From contig DJOC01000065.1 of assembly GCA_002439555.1 (NCBI GenBank), positions 2,787 to 17,154 of the forward strand: 14,368 nucleotides of DNA, read 5' to 3'. The notes beneath the pieces were generated by a model. The model ran no database searches. It saw only the letters and a list, made by a program, of their open reading frames with translations, and had not been told where the DNA came from. Shown here piece after piece: positions 1 to 6,734 of this stretch; position 1 is the stretch's first letter; the number at the start of each line of letters is the position of its first letter. Made by a program: the position numbers and the translations under genes. This stretch comes from Caryophanales bacterium UBA6448 (GTDB taxonomy: Bacteria > Bacillota_I > Bacilli_A > RF39 > UBA660).

Positions 1-1234
1 TTTCACTTAAACGATTTATTATAATGCTTTTTTCAATGTCACTAAGACTCTTTATTGAATCAAGGACCTCTTTTACATACTTTTGAATATCTTCAACTGA
101 AGATAAATCATAATTATCTTTTAAAGCTTCAATTTTAAAATCAATAAATTTTCTTGCATTACTAATATTTTCTTTTAAAGCCTCAATTCCATTTTTCCTT
201 ACATATTCATCAGGATCTTTTGCGCCTGAAAGTCTTACTACTCTTACATCAATACCAGCATTATATAAATGGTCTCCAACTTTTAAGGTGGCTGTTTTAC
301 CAGCATTATCGTTATCAAGCATTAAAATAAGTTTAAGTCTTTGTTTTTTTAAAAAGTCAATTTGATAACTTGTAAGTACAACGCCCATTAAAGCACAAAC
401 ATTTTTGATACCATACGTACTCATAGTAATAGCGTCCATATTACCTTCGACTATAACAATTTCCTTTAATTTATTAATTTCATTTTTAGCATTAAAATAG
501 TTAAATAATACTTCACTTTTTTTATAAATTTCATTTTCTTTAGAGTTTACATATTTATTTTCTTCATCTTTTAAATAACATCTTCCTGTATAACCACAAA
601 GTTTCCCAGATTGATTAAATATAGGAATCATTATACGGTCATTAAACACATCATAATATTCTGCTCCACCTTTATTTAAAAGTCCTATTTTATAGGCAAG
701 TTCTAAATTAATATTTTTGCTTTCAAGAAATTTTCGTAAACTATTATTGCTTACTGAAAGCCCAAGTTTAAACTCATTAATAATTGATTCAGTAATGCCT
801 CTTTTAAAAAGATATTCCTTAGCTTTAATACCAGCCTCTGATGCTAAATTATTTTGAAAAAACTTAAGTGATAAATCCATAACCTCATACTCTTTACTAA
901 ATTTATCATTTGAAATAGTACTTTTAATATTATGTTTAAACTCTTGATGAGTCTTTTCTGCCACTATTTTAACAGCTTCAATAAAACTTACATTTTCGTA
1001 TTTTTGGACAAATGTAAATACATTACCCGTAGCACCACATCCGCCAAAACAAGTAAAAATTTGTTTAGCCTGAGAAACAATCATATTAGGATTATGATCA
1101 TCATGAAATGGACATAAGCACACATAATTATCTTTACCTTTTTTTTCTAGTTTAATCCCATAACTTCCAATGACATCAACAATGTTTGCATTTTCTCTTA
1201 TAGCATTAATTTCTTCATCATTAATATACTTCAT
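1..1234 (-). CDS. dnaG: DNA primase DnaG, N-terminal 411 residues (3' end beyond window)
   Basis: This enzyme makes the RNA primers for lagging-strand synthesis at the fork with the replicative helicase. The frame is open from an ATG at 1234-1232 to the window edge. An AGGGGA ribosome site lies six bases before the ATG, and a TAA two codons upstream excludes a longer start. Residues 39-72 form the zinc ribbon (C41-P-F-H44, C62, C66). Residues 200-220 carry the GYTGR region of the primase core. The TOPRIM metal residues are clear: E263 in EGNMD, D307 and D309 in DNDNAG, then KDPDEY at 339-344. These positions match the usual DnaG numbering closely. The C-terminal helicase-binding domain is not in the window. 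One oddity is that the second half of the zinc site reads C-F-G-G-C, one residue longer than the usual C-x2-C. It follows the sortase-like gene after a terminator, so it should have its own promoter, but I could not find a convincing one. Confidence 0.96.
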   Translation of the reverse strand, partial: MKYINDEEINAIRENANIVDVIGSYGIKLEKKGKDNYVCLCPFHDDHNPNMIVSQAKQIFTCFGGCGATGNVFTFVQKYENVSFIEAVKIVAEKTHQEFKHNIKSTISNDKFSKEYEVMDLSLKFFQNNLASEAGIKAKEYLFKRGITESIINEFKLGLSVSNNSLRKFLESKNINLELAYKIGLLNKGGAEYYDVFNDRIMIPIFNQSGKLCGYTGRCYLKDEENKYVNSKENEIYKKSEVLFNYFNAKNEINKLKEIVIVEGNMDAITMSTYGIKNVCALMGVVLTSYQIDFLKKQRLKLILMLDNDNAGKTATLKVGDHLYNAGIDVRVVRLSGAKDPDEYVRKNGIEALKENISNARKFIDFKIEALKDNYDLSSVEDIQKYVKEVLDSIKSLSDIEKSIIINRLSE

Positions 1235-1316
1235 ATTTTATCCCCTACATATATATATTATTACCGGTAACCCCTCGATTTCCTCCTTTTTTTTGCAAAT
1301 TTTTTCAAAAAAATGC
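1235..1316 (-). promoter_or_regulatory. dnaG leader with unused Shine-Dalgarno and palindrome
   Basis: Between the upstream terminator and dnaG lie a perfect AAAGGAGG (1282-1289) with no ATG, GTG or TTG at a usable distance, a perfect 10-bp palindrome TTACCGGTAA (1261-1270), and an ATG-TAG start-stop pair (1245-1250) that overlaps the real dnaG ribosome site (1241-1246). I see no -35/-10 pair with proper spacing. The order and identity of these elements are seen directly; any regulatory role is inference. Confidence 0.35.
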
Positions 1317-1346
1317 AAAAAAACTCAAAAAAGTTAAATTTTTGAG
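1317..1346 (-). terminator. Intrinsic terminator after the sortase-like gene
   Basis: On the minus strand, CTCAAAAA (1346-1339) pairs with TTTTTGAG (1331-1324) across a seven-base loop and is followed by seven T (1323-1317). The stop codon of the sortase-like gene (1336-1334) lies in the loop, so the gene ends inside its own terminator. The stem is AT-rich, as is usual in low-GC genomes. Confidence 0.7.
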
Positions 1347-1819
1347 CTTTTTATAACAATTTGTTTACTAAAATCATATAAATCACAAGTTACTAAATAT
1401 AAGTAATTTTTATTATAATGAACCTTATAATATTCATTTTTGTTAATATATTCTATATCAAAAACTTTATAAGTATATGTTTTGCCTAAATATTTTAAGT
1501 ATATAAAATCATCTTTTTTTAAATCAAATAAATCATTGAAATAAGCATTAAAATTATAGCCAGAATGACCAAGTATAATAACCGTACTATTTTCAACACT
1601 CGGCATAACCGAACTTTTTTCAAGTTCTAAATTGTCTTTTAAAGTCGATGACTTATCAAAGGTTTTTGAAAAGTTAATGCAAGGTATAATTATGGATATT
1701 TCCTCACTTAAAGTGTAACTATCAAGTAATGTATTTTGAACTATAAATGTTTTAGAATTTACTGTATTTATCAAAAGTAATAAAATAGTAATTATTATTT
1801 TTTTAATCTTTTGATGCAA
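1334..1819 (-). CDS. Sortase-like transpeptidase with Gln at the catalytic Arg position
   Basis: Sortases cut a C-terminal sorting signal on secreted proteins and join them to the wall or to each other. The 161-residue product has a short basic start and one hydrophobic anchor (residues 8-20). It then shows the sortase order: IPCINFS (45-51), the His of VIILGHS (H85), a hydrophobic YTYKVFDIEYI stretch, and the Cys of LVTC (C145). The residue eight after the Cys, where the catalytic Arg is expected, is Q153 in SKQIVIK; K152 precedes it. The protein is short for the family. No ATG fits; the start is TTG at 1819-1817 with GGTGG (1828-1824) four bases upstream. It overlaps the end of the surface-protein gene by 25 bases, which suggests coupled translation and a dedicated substrate. 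Fold and His/Cys are well supported; activity is uncertain because of the Arg replacement. The subclass cannot be fixed from these motifs. Confidence 0.8.
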   Translation of the reverse strand: MHQKIKKIIITILLLLINTVNSKTFIVQNTLLDSYTLSEEISIIIPCINFSKTFDKSSTLKDNLELEKSSVMPSVENSTVIILGHSGYNFNAYFNDLFDLKKDDFIYLKYLGKTYTYKVFDIEYINKNEYYKVHYNKNYLYLVTCDLYDFSKQIVIKSSKI

Positions 1820-3099
1820 AATACCACCGCTGTAAAGAAGATAAACACTATTGCAATAATATAGAACTTATTAATTGATAAAGTGTCTTTGAATATTACA
1901 TAATCTTCATTAGTATTTTCTTCATCTTTAACTGGAATAATACTTATTTCTTCATTAGAAAGATTATCATCTTTATTGTTTTCATCATCTAGGGTATCAT
2001 CAATATTTTGATTATTATTTTCATTTTTATCTTGATTATTATCTTGATTATCATCTTTTGTAGTACCACCAGTATTATCTTCATTTATTAAATTCTTACG
2101 TACTAATTTTAATCTAACCATTGAATCTTTTTCTAAATTAATTTCATTATTGATGCCTTCATATTCATTAGTTTCCTCGAATATGATACTATATTTACCC
2201 TTTAGTAAGCCCTTAGCATTAATAATTCCATTTTCATTTGTACAATATGATAAATATTCTTTTTCATTTTGTAAAATTATACATTTATCAGTTAAGGCTT
2301 TATTATTTTCATCAAGAATTAATATATTTAAATTTGCACTATCTATTATAATATTCATTTTATATTCTTTATCATTAAAATTATTATAGGAAAATATTTC
2401 ATTTTCACCATCTGATATAATTCTTTCTACAATAAATGGTTTATTTTCTAATGGCTTTTTCTTAAATATCAATTGATATTTTCCTTTAGGCCCACTTATA
2501 AATAGTTTGTTATCATAAATTTTAACATTTAATTCATCTGGCTTTGAAACTAAATTAAATCTGTCTAAGTATTCAAATTCAAAGGAATACTCTTTATTTT
2601 CAAGTAAAAAGTTATCATTATTAAAAAAGCTTGGTCCATTTACTATTGAAGTCATCATTTCTTTTACTTGATAATATTGTTCTTCGAGAAACTCAAATGT
2701 TTCACCATTTTTTGTGCAAAATCTTATTTCCATTTCTGGATATAAATAATCCCAAATAAGTCTTTGAGTTAAAACATGATAATTACCATGACTAATTCCA
2801 GGAATCTTCTTATACTCTAAAAAAGCATAAAAATAATCCTTTAAATCCTCGGGTAAATCATAATTTTTATAGTTAGCAAATTCATAAGTTTTTAAATCAG
2901 CATTAAAACTTTCCATTGGCTTTAAAATATATGATTCTTTTCCATCAAGATCTATTGATGGTATTTCTAGAAAAATTCTTCCATCCTTTGAACAAAGATT
3001 TTTAAATGTACCACTTATAGAGTAACTTATACCCTCGATTGCATATATATTTGTAGTAAAAGCAAAAATTGTTATTAAAATTATTATTATTTTTTTCAT
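1795..3099 (-). CDS. Secreted cell-surface protein with possible thioester and CnaB-like domains
   Basis: A 434-residue exported protein, probably an adhesin-like wall protein. It has a signal peptide (MKK, hydrophobic 4-16, likely cleavage after IYA at 20), an N-terminal domain with TQRLIW at 111-116, a beta-rich middle, a CnaB/prealbumin-like domain (about 248-333, ending KGKYSIIFEE), an Asp/Asn/Gln-rich linker (about 340-379), a single membrane segment (411-429) and the basic tail KRLKK. TQxxIW resembles the Gln motif of thioester adhesin domains; C36 could be the partner Cys, but its context (LCSKDG) is not typical. There is no LPXTG; KDTLS (404-408) sits where a sorting signal would. I chose the ATG at 3099 because AAAGGAG lies just upstream and a signal peptide begins there. 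A start at 3180 would add 27 residues ahead of the signal peptide. The sortase-like gene follows, overlapping by 25 bases. Confidence 0.75.
   Translation of the reverse strand: MKKIIIILITIFAFTTNIYAIEGISYSISGTFKNLCSKDGRIFLEIPSIDLDGKESYILKPMESFNADLKTYEFANYKNYDLPEDLKDYFYAFLEYKKIPGISHGNYHVLTQRLIWDYLYPEMEIRFCTKNGETFEFLEEQYYQVKEMMTSIVNGPSFFNNDNFLLENKEYSFEFEYLDRFNLVSKPDELNVKIYDNKLFISGPKGKYQLIFKKKPLENKPFIVERIISDGENEIFSYNNFNDKEYKMNIIIDSANLNILILDENNKALTDKCIILQNEKEYLSYCTNENGIINAKGLLKGKYSIIFEETNEYEGINNEINLEKDSMVRLKLVRKNLINEDNTGGTTKDDNQDNNQDKNENNNQNIDDTLDDENNKDDNLSNEEISIIPVKDEENTNEDYVIFKDTLSINKFYIIAIVFIFFTAVVFCIKRLKK
2027..2050. repeat. Two tandem copies of a 12-bp unit in the linker
   Basis: TTATCTTGATTA occurs twice back to back. 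On the coding strand it contributes to the NQDN-type repeat of the Asp/Asn-rich linker of the surface protein, a place where unit number could change by slippage. Confidence 0.8.
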
Positions 3100-3140
3100 A
3101 TGTCTCCTTTCTAAGGTGTGTGATTTTAAAATTTTTTTGC

Positions 3141-3178
3141 AAAAAAAATGCTCACAAAAAAATTTATTTTTTTCGAGC
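3141..3178 (-). terminator. Intrinsic terminator after the hydrolase-murF-ddl operon
   Basis: On the minus strand GCTC (3178-3175) pairs with GAGC (3153-3150), and seven A (3173-3167) pair with seven T (3162-3156) around a TAAA loop with a small bulge. Eight T follow (3148-3141). No T run follows on the plus strand, so the direction is clear. It stands 51 bases after the ddl stop, just downstream of a promoter-like sequence. Confidence 0.75.
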
Positions 3179-3184
3179 AAATTA

Positions 3185-3213
3185 AATATATCATATTTAT
3201 GTTACATTGTCCA
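3185..3213 (-). promoter_or_regulatory. Candidate promoter for the surface-protein/sortase pair
   Basis: TGGACA (3213-3208) and TATATT (3190-3185) are separated by exactly 17 bases. Each hexamer is one base off consensus. The predicted start, about 3178, falls at the first base of the terminator stem, so transcripts would begin with that hairpin. Either this is an attenuated promoter, or one of the two elements does not act as it looks. Confidence 0.5.
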
Positions 3214-3228
3214 TAGAAAATTTAAAAT

Positions 3229-4380
3229 TTATTTTTTTATTCCTTTTGTACCATTAAAGTTTTGCAATACATTAGTTTCAAAACTAGTTTGTTTTCTAGA
3301 TTTGTTTTTGTATTTTTTTATTCCTAGTTCAATAATGTTTGCTAATAAATCTTTATATTTCATATTCTTCCAAAGATAAAATGAAAGAGATCCAGGAATA
3401 ATATTAATTTCATTTAAATATATTTTTTCATTTTTTGTATCATATAAATAGTCAATTCGAACTATTCCACTTGTATTAAGTGCTTTGCATGCCTTTATAC
3501 TCATATTTTCTATTTCTCTAGTTAATTTTTTTGAAATATCCGCTGGGACTTTTCGACTTGCACTTGCCATACCCTTTGACTTACCACCAGAAATATATTT
3601 ATCTTCATAAGAAAGAATATTATCTTTTGCACTCACCTCTTCGATTAAAGAGGGTTTATATAAATCTTTGTCTCCGAGTACAGAACAGTTCAATTCTTTT
3701 AGATTTTCAATAACTTTTTCCACGATGATTTTTTCATCATATTTTAAAGCATCATTAATTGCCTCTTTTAAAGAAGTTTCATTGTTAGCAATACTTATTC
3801 CAACACTACTTCCAAGTCTTGCTGGTTTAACAATAACCGGATAAGCAAGTTCATTAATTTTAGCTATTATTTCATTTTCGTTAGCAAGATACTCATTTTC
3901 GTAAAAATAAGTATATGGAACTATATTAATTTCGTTTTCTTTGAAAACCATTTTTTGAATTACTTTGTCTTGACCAATTGAGCTTGCATATAAGTCACTT
4001 TCTGCATATGGAGCTCCAATGGTTTCTAAAAATCCTGCGATTGAACCATCCTCAACATTATAGCCATGAACCACTGGAAAGAAAATATCAATATTTGTTA
4101 ATACTTTATGAGGAAAATTAACGCTTAATAAAGCAAACTCATTATTCTTTTTAATTATTGATACTTCTTTGCATTTTTTTGCTATTAAATTTAAATCTTT
4201 ATAATTATCAATATTTAATAAATATTTTCCTGTGTAAAATACACCATTTTTAGACAAATATATAGGTACTACGTCATATTTATCCAAATCCATATTATTT
4301 ATTGCCTGAATTGCACTTATTATGCTAATTTCATGTTCTGTACTAATACCCCCATAAATAAAACCTACTTTTAATTTCAT
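3229..4380 (-). CDS. ddl: D-alanine--D-alanine ligase
   Basis: This cytoplasmic ATP-grasp enzyme joins two D-Ala residues to make the dipeptide that MurF adds to the peptidoglycan precursor. In the 383-residue product I see STEHEIS (13-19), HGYNVEDG (105-112), VKPARLGSSVGISIA (184-198), the omega-loop region EDKYISGGKSKGMA (259-272), VRID (307-310) and the metal-binding NEINIIPGSLSFYLW (323-337). These are the D-Ala ligase signatures in their usual order. The ATG at 4380 is preferred over one at 4386, because AAAGGA abuts the earlier ATG but is six bases from the later one. The stop of the MurF-type gene is 12 bases upstream, so the substrate-making and substrate-using enzymes are co-transcribed. 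A tail of about 25 residues after the last conserved block is Lys/Asn-rich and looks dispensable. D-Ala as second substrate is assumed; I did not see a basis for a D-Lac or D-Ser call. Confidence 0.95.
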   Translation of the reverse strand: MKLKVGFIYGGISTEHEISIISAIQAINNMDLDKYDVVPIYLSKNGVFYTGKYLLNIDNYKDLNLIAKKCKEVSIIKKNNEFALLSVNFPHKVLTNIDIFFPVVHGYNVEDGSIAGFLETIGAPYAESDLYASSIGQDKVIQKMVFKENEINIVPYTYFYENEYLANENEIIAKINELAYPVIVKPARLGSSVGISIANNETSLKEAINDALKYDEKIIVEKVIENLKELNCSVLGDKDLYKPSLIEEVSAKDNILSYEDKYISGGKSKGMASASRKVPADISKKLTREIENMSIKACKALNTSGIVRIDYLYDTKNEKIYLNEINIIPGSLSFYLWKNMKYKDLLANIIELGIKKYKNKSRKQTSFETNVLQNFNGTKGIKK

Positions 4381-4392
4381 AAACATTCCTTT

Positions 4393-5964
4393 CTAATTTT
4401 CAGTATAAGTATCCGGTAAATCATTTTCTAAAAGTACCGTCACTTTTGTTTTCGCAAAATCTTTTCTAAAATCATTATATGCATCATTAAATGAATTAAA
4501 TACTTTTATATCCGCCTTTTCATTGCACTCAAGAATCCCTTTTTTAATAGACTTACTTCTTTTTTTACCAATTAAATAAAATCTATCGCAAACACCAGCC
4601 ATTTTAATTCCAAATTCATAATTTATTCTTTCTTCATCTTTACCCATTTCAACCATACCAGGTGTAATTATTACTTTTTTGCCTTTCATTAGTTTTAAAA
4701 CTTCAATTGCATTTTCACTACCCACAGGATTAGAGTTATAACTATCATCAATTATTGTTATATTTCCAATTTTCTTAAGTTCTAATCTATGAGAAATAGC
4801 TTTAATATTCAAAATGCCATTTTGGATTTCTTTTAATGAAAGTCCAAGTTCGTTTGCAAGAAGAGCTGCAGAAACTATATTATAAATGTTTTCTTTACCT
4901 AAAAGGGAAGTTTCAACTTGAATACTTTTATTTTTTATATGAAGAGTAAATGTACTTCCTTTTTCACTATATTTAATATCACTTGCATAAGCATCAGCTT
5001 TTTTATCATATAAACTAAACCATAAAGTTTTCACCTTGTTTATGGGCTTATACTTTCTTAGATATTCATTATCTTTATTTAATACGATTACTCCATTACT
5101 AGGTAAACTTTCAAGTAATTCACATTTAGTTTTAGTGATATTTTCTATATTTTTAAATGTATCAAGATGTGCCGGTCCAACGCTGGTAATAATTCCATAT
5201 TTAGGATGAACAATATCACATAACTCTTTTATTTCTCCTTTGGCACGAGCCCCCATCTCAGCAATAAAATAATCATTAAAAATGCTTTCTGTTTCATTAA
5301 TTGTTTTAGTTATTCCTTTTGGTGTATTAAATGATGAGGCAGTAGCAAAGCCTTTATACTTTATACTTAGAATATCATTTAAGATCATTTTTGTGCTAGT
5401 TTTTCCAAAAGATCCAGTTATTCCTATCACATTAATATTTTTCATCTTATTTAAACGTTTAATTGCTTTAATTTTATATACTTCATAAATTATTTTTTCA
5501 ATTGGAAATAATAAATAATTTATAAGTATTAGAGCAAATGGTAATAGCGTAATATAAGAAATCAATACGCCAAGTAAAAATGTAGGACTGCTATTAAACA
5601 AAATAATCATTACTGCAAAATAAAAAACCATATTTAAAGAAAAAATTCTTATTACTCTTTTTGTAAATTTTAAAGGTAACTTCTTATTATATTTTTTATA
5701 TTGTAATATACTTGAATAAATTAAAATAAACATTATTAAAAAGAAATAAACATACAATATGAACTCAAAGTTAGAAAATAAAACTAGTGATATTCCAAAA
5801 AGTAGTTTTAGTGCACAGTAATTTAAATTTTCTTTTATATACCTTAAAATAAATAAGAAGAATCTATTTTTTTCATTATATGAATTTTGCTGAAGCATTT
5901 GAATAGAAAATAAGCTTTCAAAAACAAAAAAAGTAGTAACTAATATAAGCATTATATATTTCAT
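4393..5964 (-). CDS. MurF-type Mur ligase with a multi-pass membrane N-terminus
   Basis: Mur ligases of the MurF type add D-Ala-D-Ala to UDP-MurNAc-tripeptide using ATP. In the 523-residue product the catalytic part begins at about 175: P-loop GITGSFGKTSTK (181-192), then SSFNTPKGI, AEMGARAKGEI, the TSVGPAHLDTF block, TKTKCEL with the Lys expected to be carbamylated, and IDDSYNSNP in the C-terminal domain. This order is that of MurF rather than MurC, D or E. The usual soluble substrate-binding domain is missing. Residues 1-160 instead hold about five hydrophobic segments (near 3-20, 50-64, 68-88, 108-124 and 128-155), with the loop MLQQNSYNEKNRFF after the first. The start has a perfect TAAGGAGG. 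The hydrolase stop overlaps that site, and ddl follows after 12 bases. Membrane-fused MurF-like ligases exist in other Bacillota as far as I recall. Whether this is the only MurF of the cell cannot be told here. Confidence 0.88.
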   Translation of the reverse strand: MKYIMLILVTTFFVFESLFSIQMLQQNSYNEKNRFFLFILRYIKENLNYCALKLLFGISLVLFSNFEFILYVYFFLIMFILIYSSILQYKKYNKKLPLKFTKRVIRIFSLNMVFYFAVMIILFNSSPTFLLGVLISYITLLPFALILINYLLFPIEKIIYEVYKIKAIKRLNKMKNINVIGITGSFGKTSTKMILNDILSIKYKGFATASSFNTPKGITKTINETESIFNDYFIAEMGARAKGEIKELCDIVHPKYGIITSVGPAHLDTFKNIENITKTKCELLESLPSNGVIVLNKDNEYLRKYKPINKVKTLWFSLYDKKADAYASDIKYSEKGSTFTLHIKNKSIQVETSLLGKENIYNIVSAALLANELGLSLKEIQNGILNIKAISHRLELKKIGNITIIDDSYNSNPVGSENAIEVLKLMKGKKVIITPGMVEMGKDEERINYEFGIKMAGVCDRFYLIGKKRSKSIKKGILECNEKADIKVFNSFNDAYNDFRKDFAKTKVTVLLENDLPDTYTEN

Positions 5965-5973
5965 AAGACCTCC

Positions 5974-6693
5974 TTAAGTCAAAAAATTTTTTAAAATATT
6001 AATAGTTAGATTTAAATTTTCTAAATAAGCATAATGTCCTAGTCCATTATATTTAACAAGACCACCATCTTTTAAAATGGTTTCTAAATAAATCGCCTCT
6101 TTTAAAGGAACATCTTTATCAAGAGTACCATATATCAAAAGTACTGGTGAATTAATTTTCTTTGCATTTTCAGTTAAATCTTCATTTACAATTTTTACTA
6201 AACTTCCACGCATAATTTCACTAGCATTTTTATAATCAGTACTACCCCATTTATTACTTAAATAGTTTGTGACCGGCTTTAAAAATTTTATTTTTTTAAT
6301 AATCTTATAAACTCTAACTTTTAAATTAAGTTTTTTCTTTTTAGGTCTGAATGGTGCAGAAAGTAAAACAATTTTTTCTGTTTCAAACCTTGAAGCATAA
6401 TTAATTGCAATTCTGCCACCAAAAGAATGGCCAATTAAAACTGGACTTGATACCTTTAATTTAGTCAAAAAATCATGTAAAAATGTAGCATAATCTGTAA
6501 CACTCCAAAATGATGGTGGTTCTTTAGAATCACCAAAACCTGGTAAATCCAAAACTATAATACGATAATTAGATTCAAAAGGATGACCAAGCATATCCAT
6601 CATTTGAATATTTTGACCCCATCCATGTAAAAGTACTATTGTACCTTTAATATTTTTACCATAATCAACATAATTAATATCTTTTATATTCAT
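5974..6693 (-). CDS. Alpha/beta hydrolase, first gene of the murF-ddl operon
   Basis: A 239-residue cytoplasmic alpha/beta-hydrolase with no signal peptide. It shows the oxyanion-hole motif HGWGQN (23-28), DLPGFGDS (49-56), the nucleophile elbow GHSFGG with Ser90, the acid in YGTLDKDVP (Asp192) and the base in GLGHYAYLEN (His220), so the triad is complete. The residues between Ser90 and Asp192 form a lysine-rich lid (KKKK at 118-121). The substrate cannot be inferred from sequence; thioester, ester and amide hydrolases share this pattern. It is nine bases upstream of the MurF-type ligase, and its stop overlaps that gene's ribosome site, which implies a role linked to precursor synthesis or wall-ester turnover. 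The start uses TAGGAT nine bases from the ATG, a weak site that resembles the one at the head of the glycan operon. Confidence 0.88.
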   Translation of the reverse strand: MNIKDINYVDYGKNIKGTIVLLHGWGQNIQMMDMLGHPFESNYRIIVLDLPGFGDSKEPPSFWSVTDYATFLHDFLTKLKVSSPVLIGHSFGGRIAINYASRFETEKIVLLSAPFRPKKKKLNLKVRVYKIIKKIKFLKPVTNYLSNKWGSTDYKNASEIMRGSLVKIVNEDLTENAKKINSPVLLIYGTLDKDVPLKEAIYLETILKDGGLVKYNGLGHYAYLENLNLTINILKNFLT

Positions 6694-6720
6694 ACAACAC
6701 TATCCTATCTATGTAAGAAA

Positions 6721-6729
6721 ATTATACCA
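6721..6729 (-). promoter_or_regulatory. Extended -10 promoter of the hydrolase-murF-ddl operon
   Basis: The minus strand reads TGGTATAAT: a perfect -10 hexamer (6726-6721) with the TG extension. No good -35 is present at 16-18 bases, where the sequence is the 3' end of lon; extended -10 sites can work without one. A 5' leader of about 20 bases is predicted. Confidence 0.55.
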
Positions 6730-6734
6730 TATTT

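Noticed and set aside
932..1117. Plus-strand frame of 61 codons
   Set aside because: It lies opposite the dnaG zinc-domain region, has no ribosome site and shows no family signature. The same applies to all other plus-strand frames in the window (for example 2150-2389, 3116-3379, 5282-5488, 8788-9027, 11391-11594 and 13689-13886).
3100..3180. 27-residue N-terminal extension of the surface protein
   Set aside because: It would bury the signal peptide and the AAAGGAG site inside the gene and would run through the terminator.
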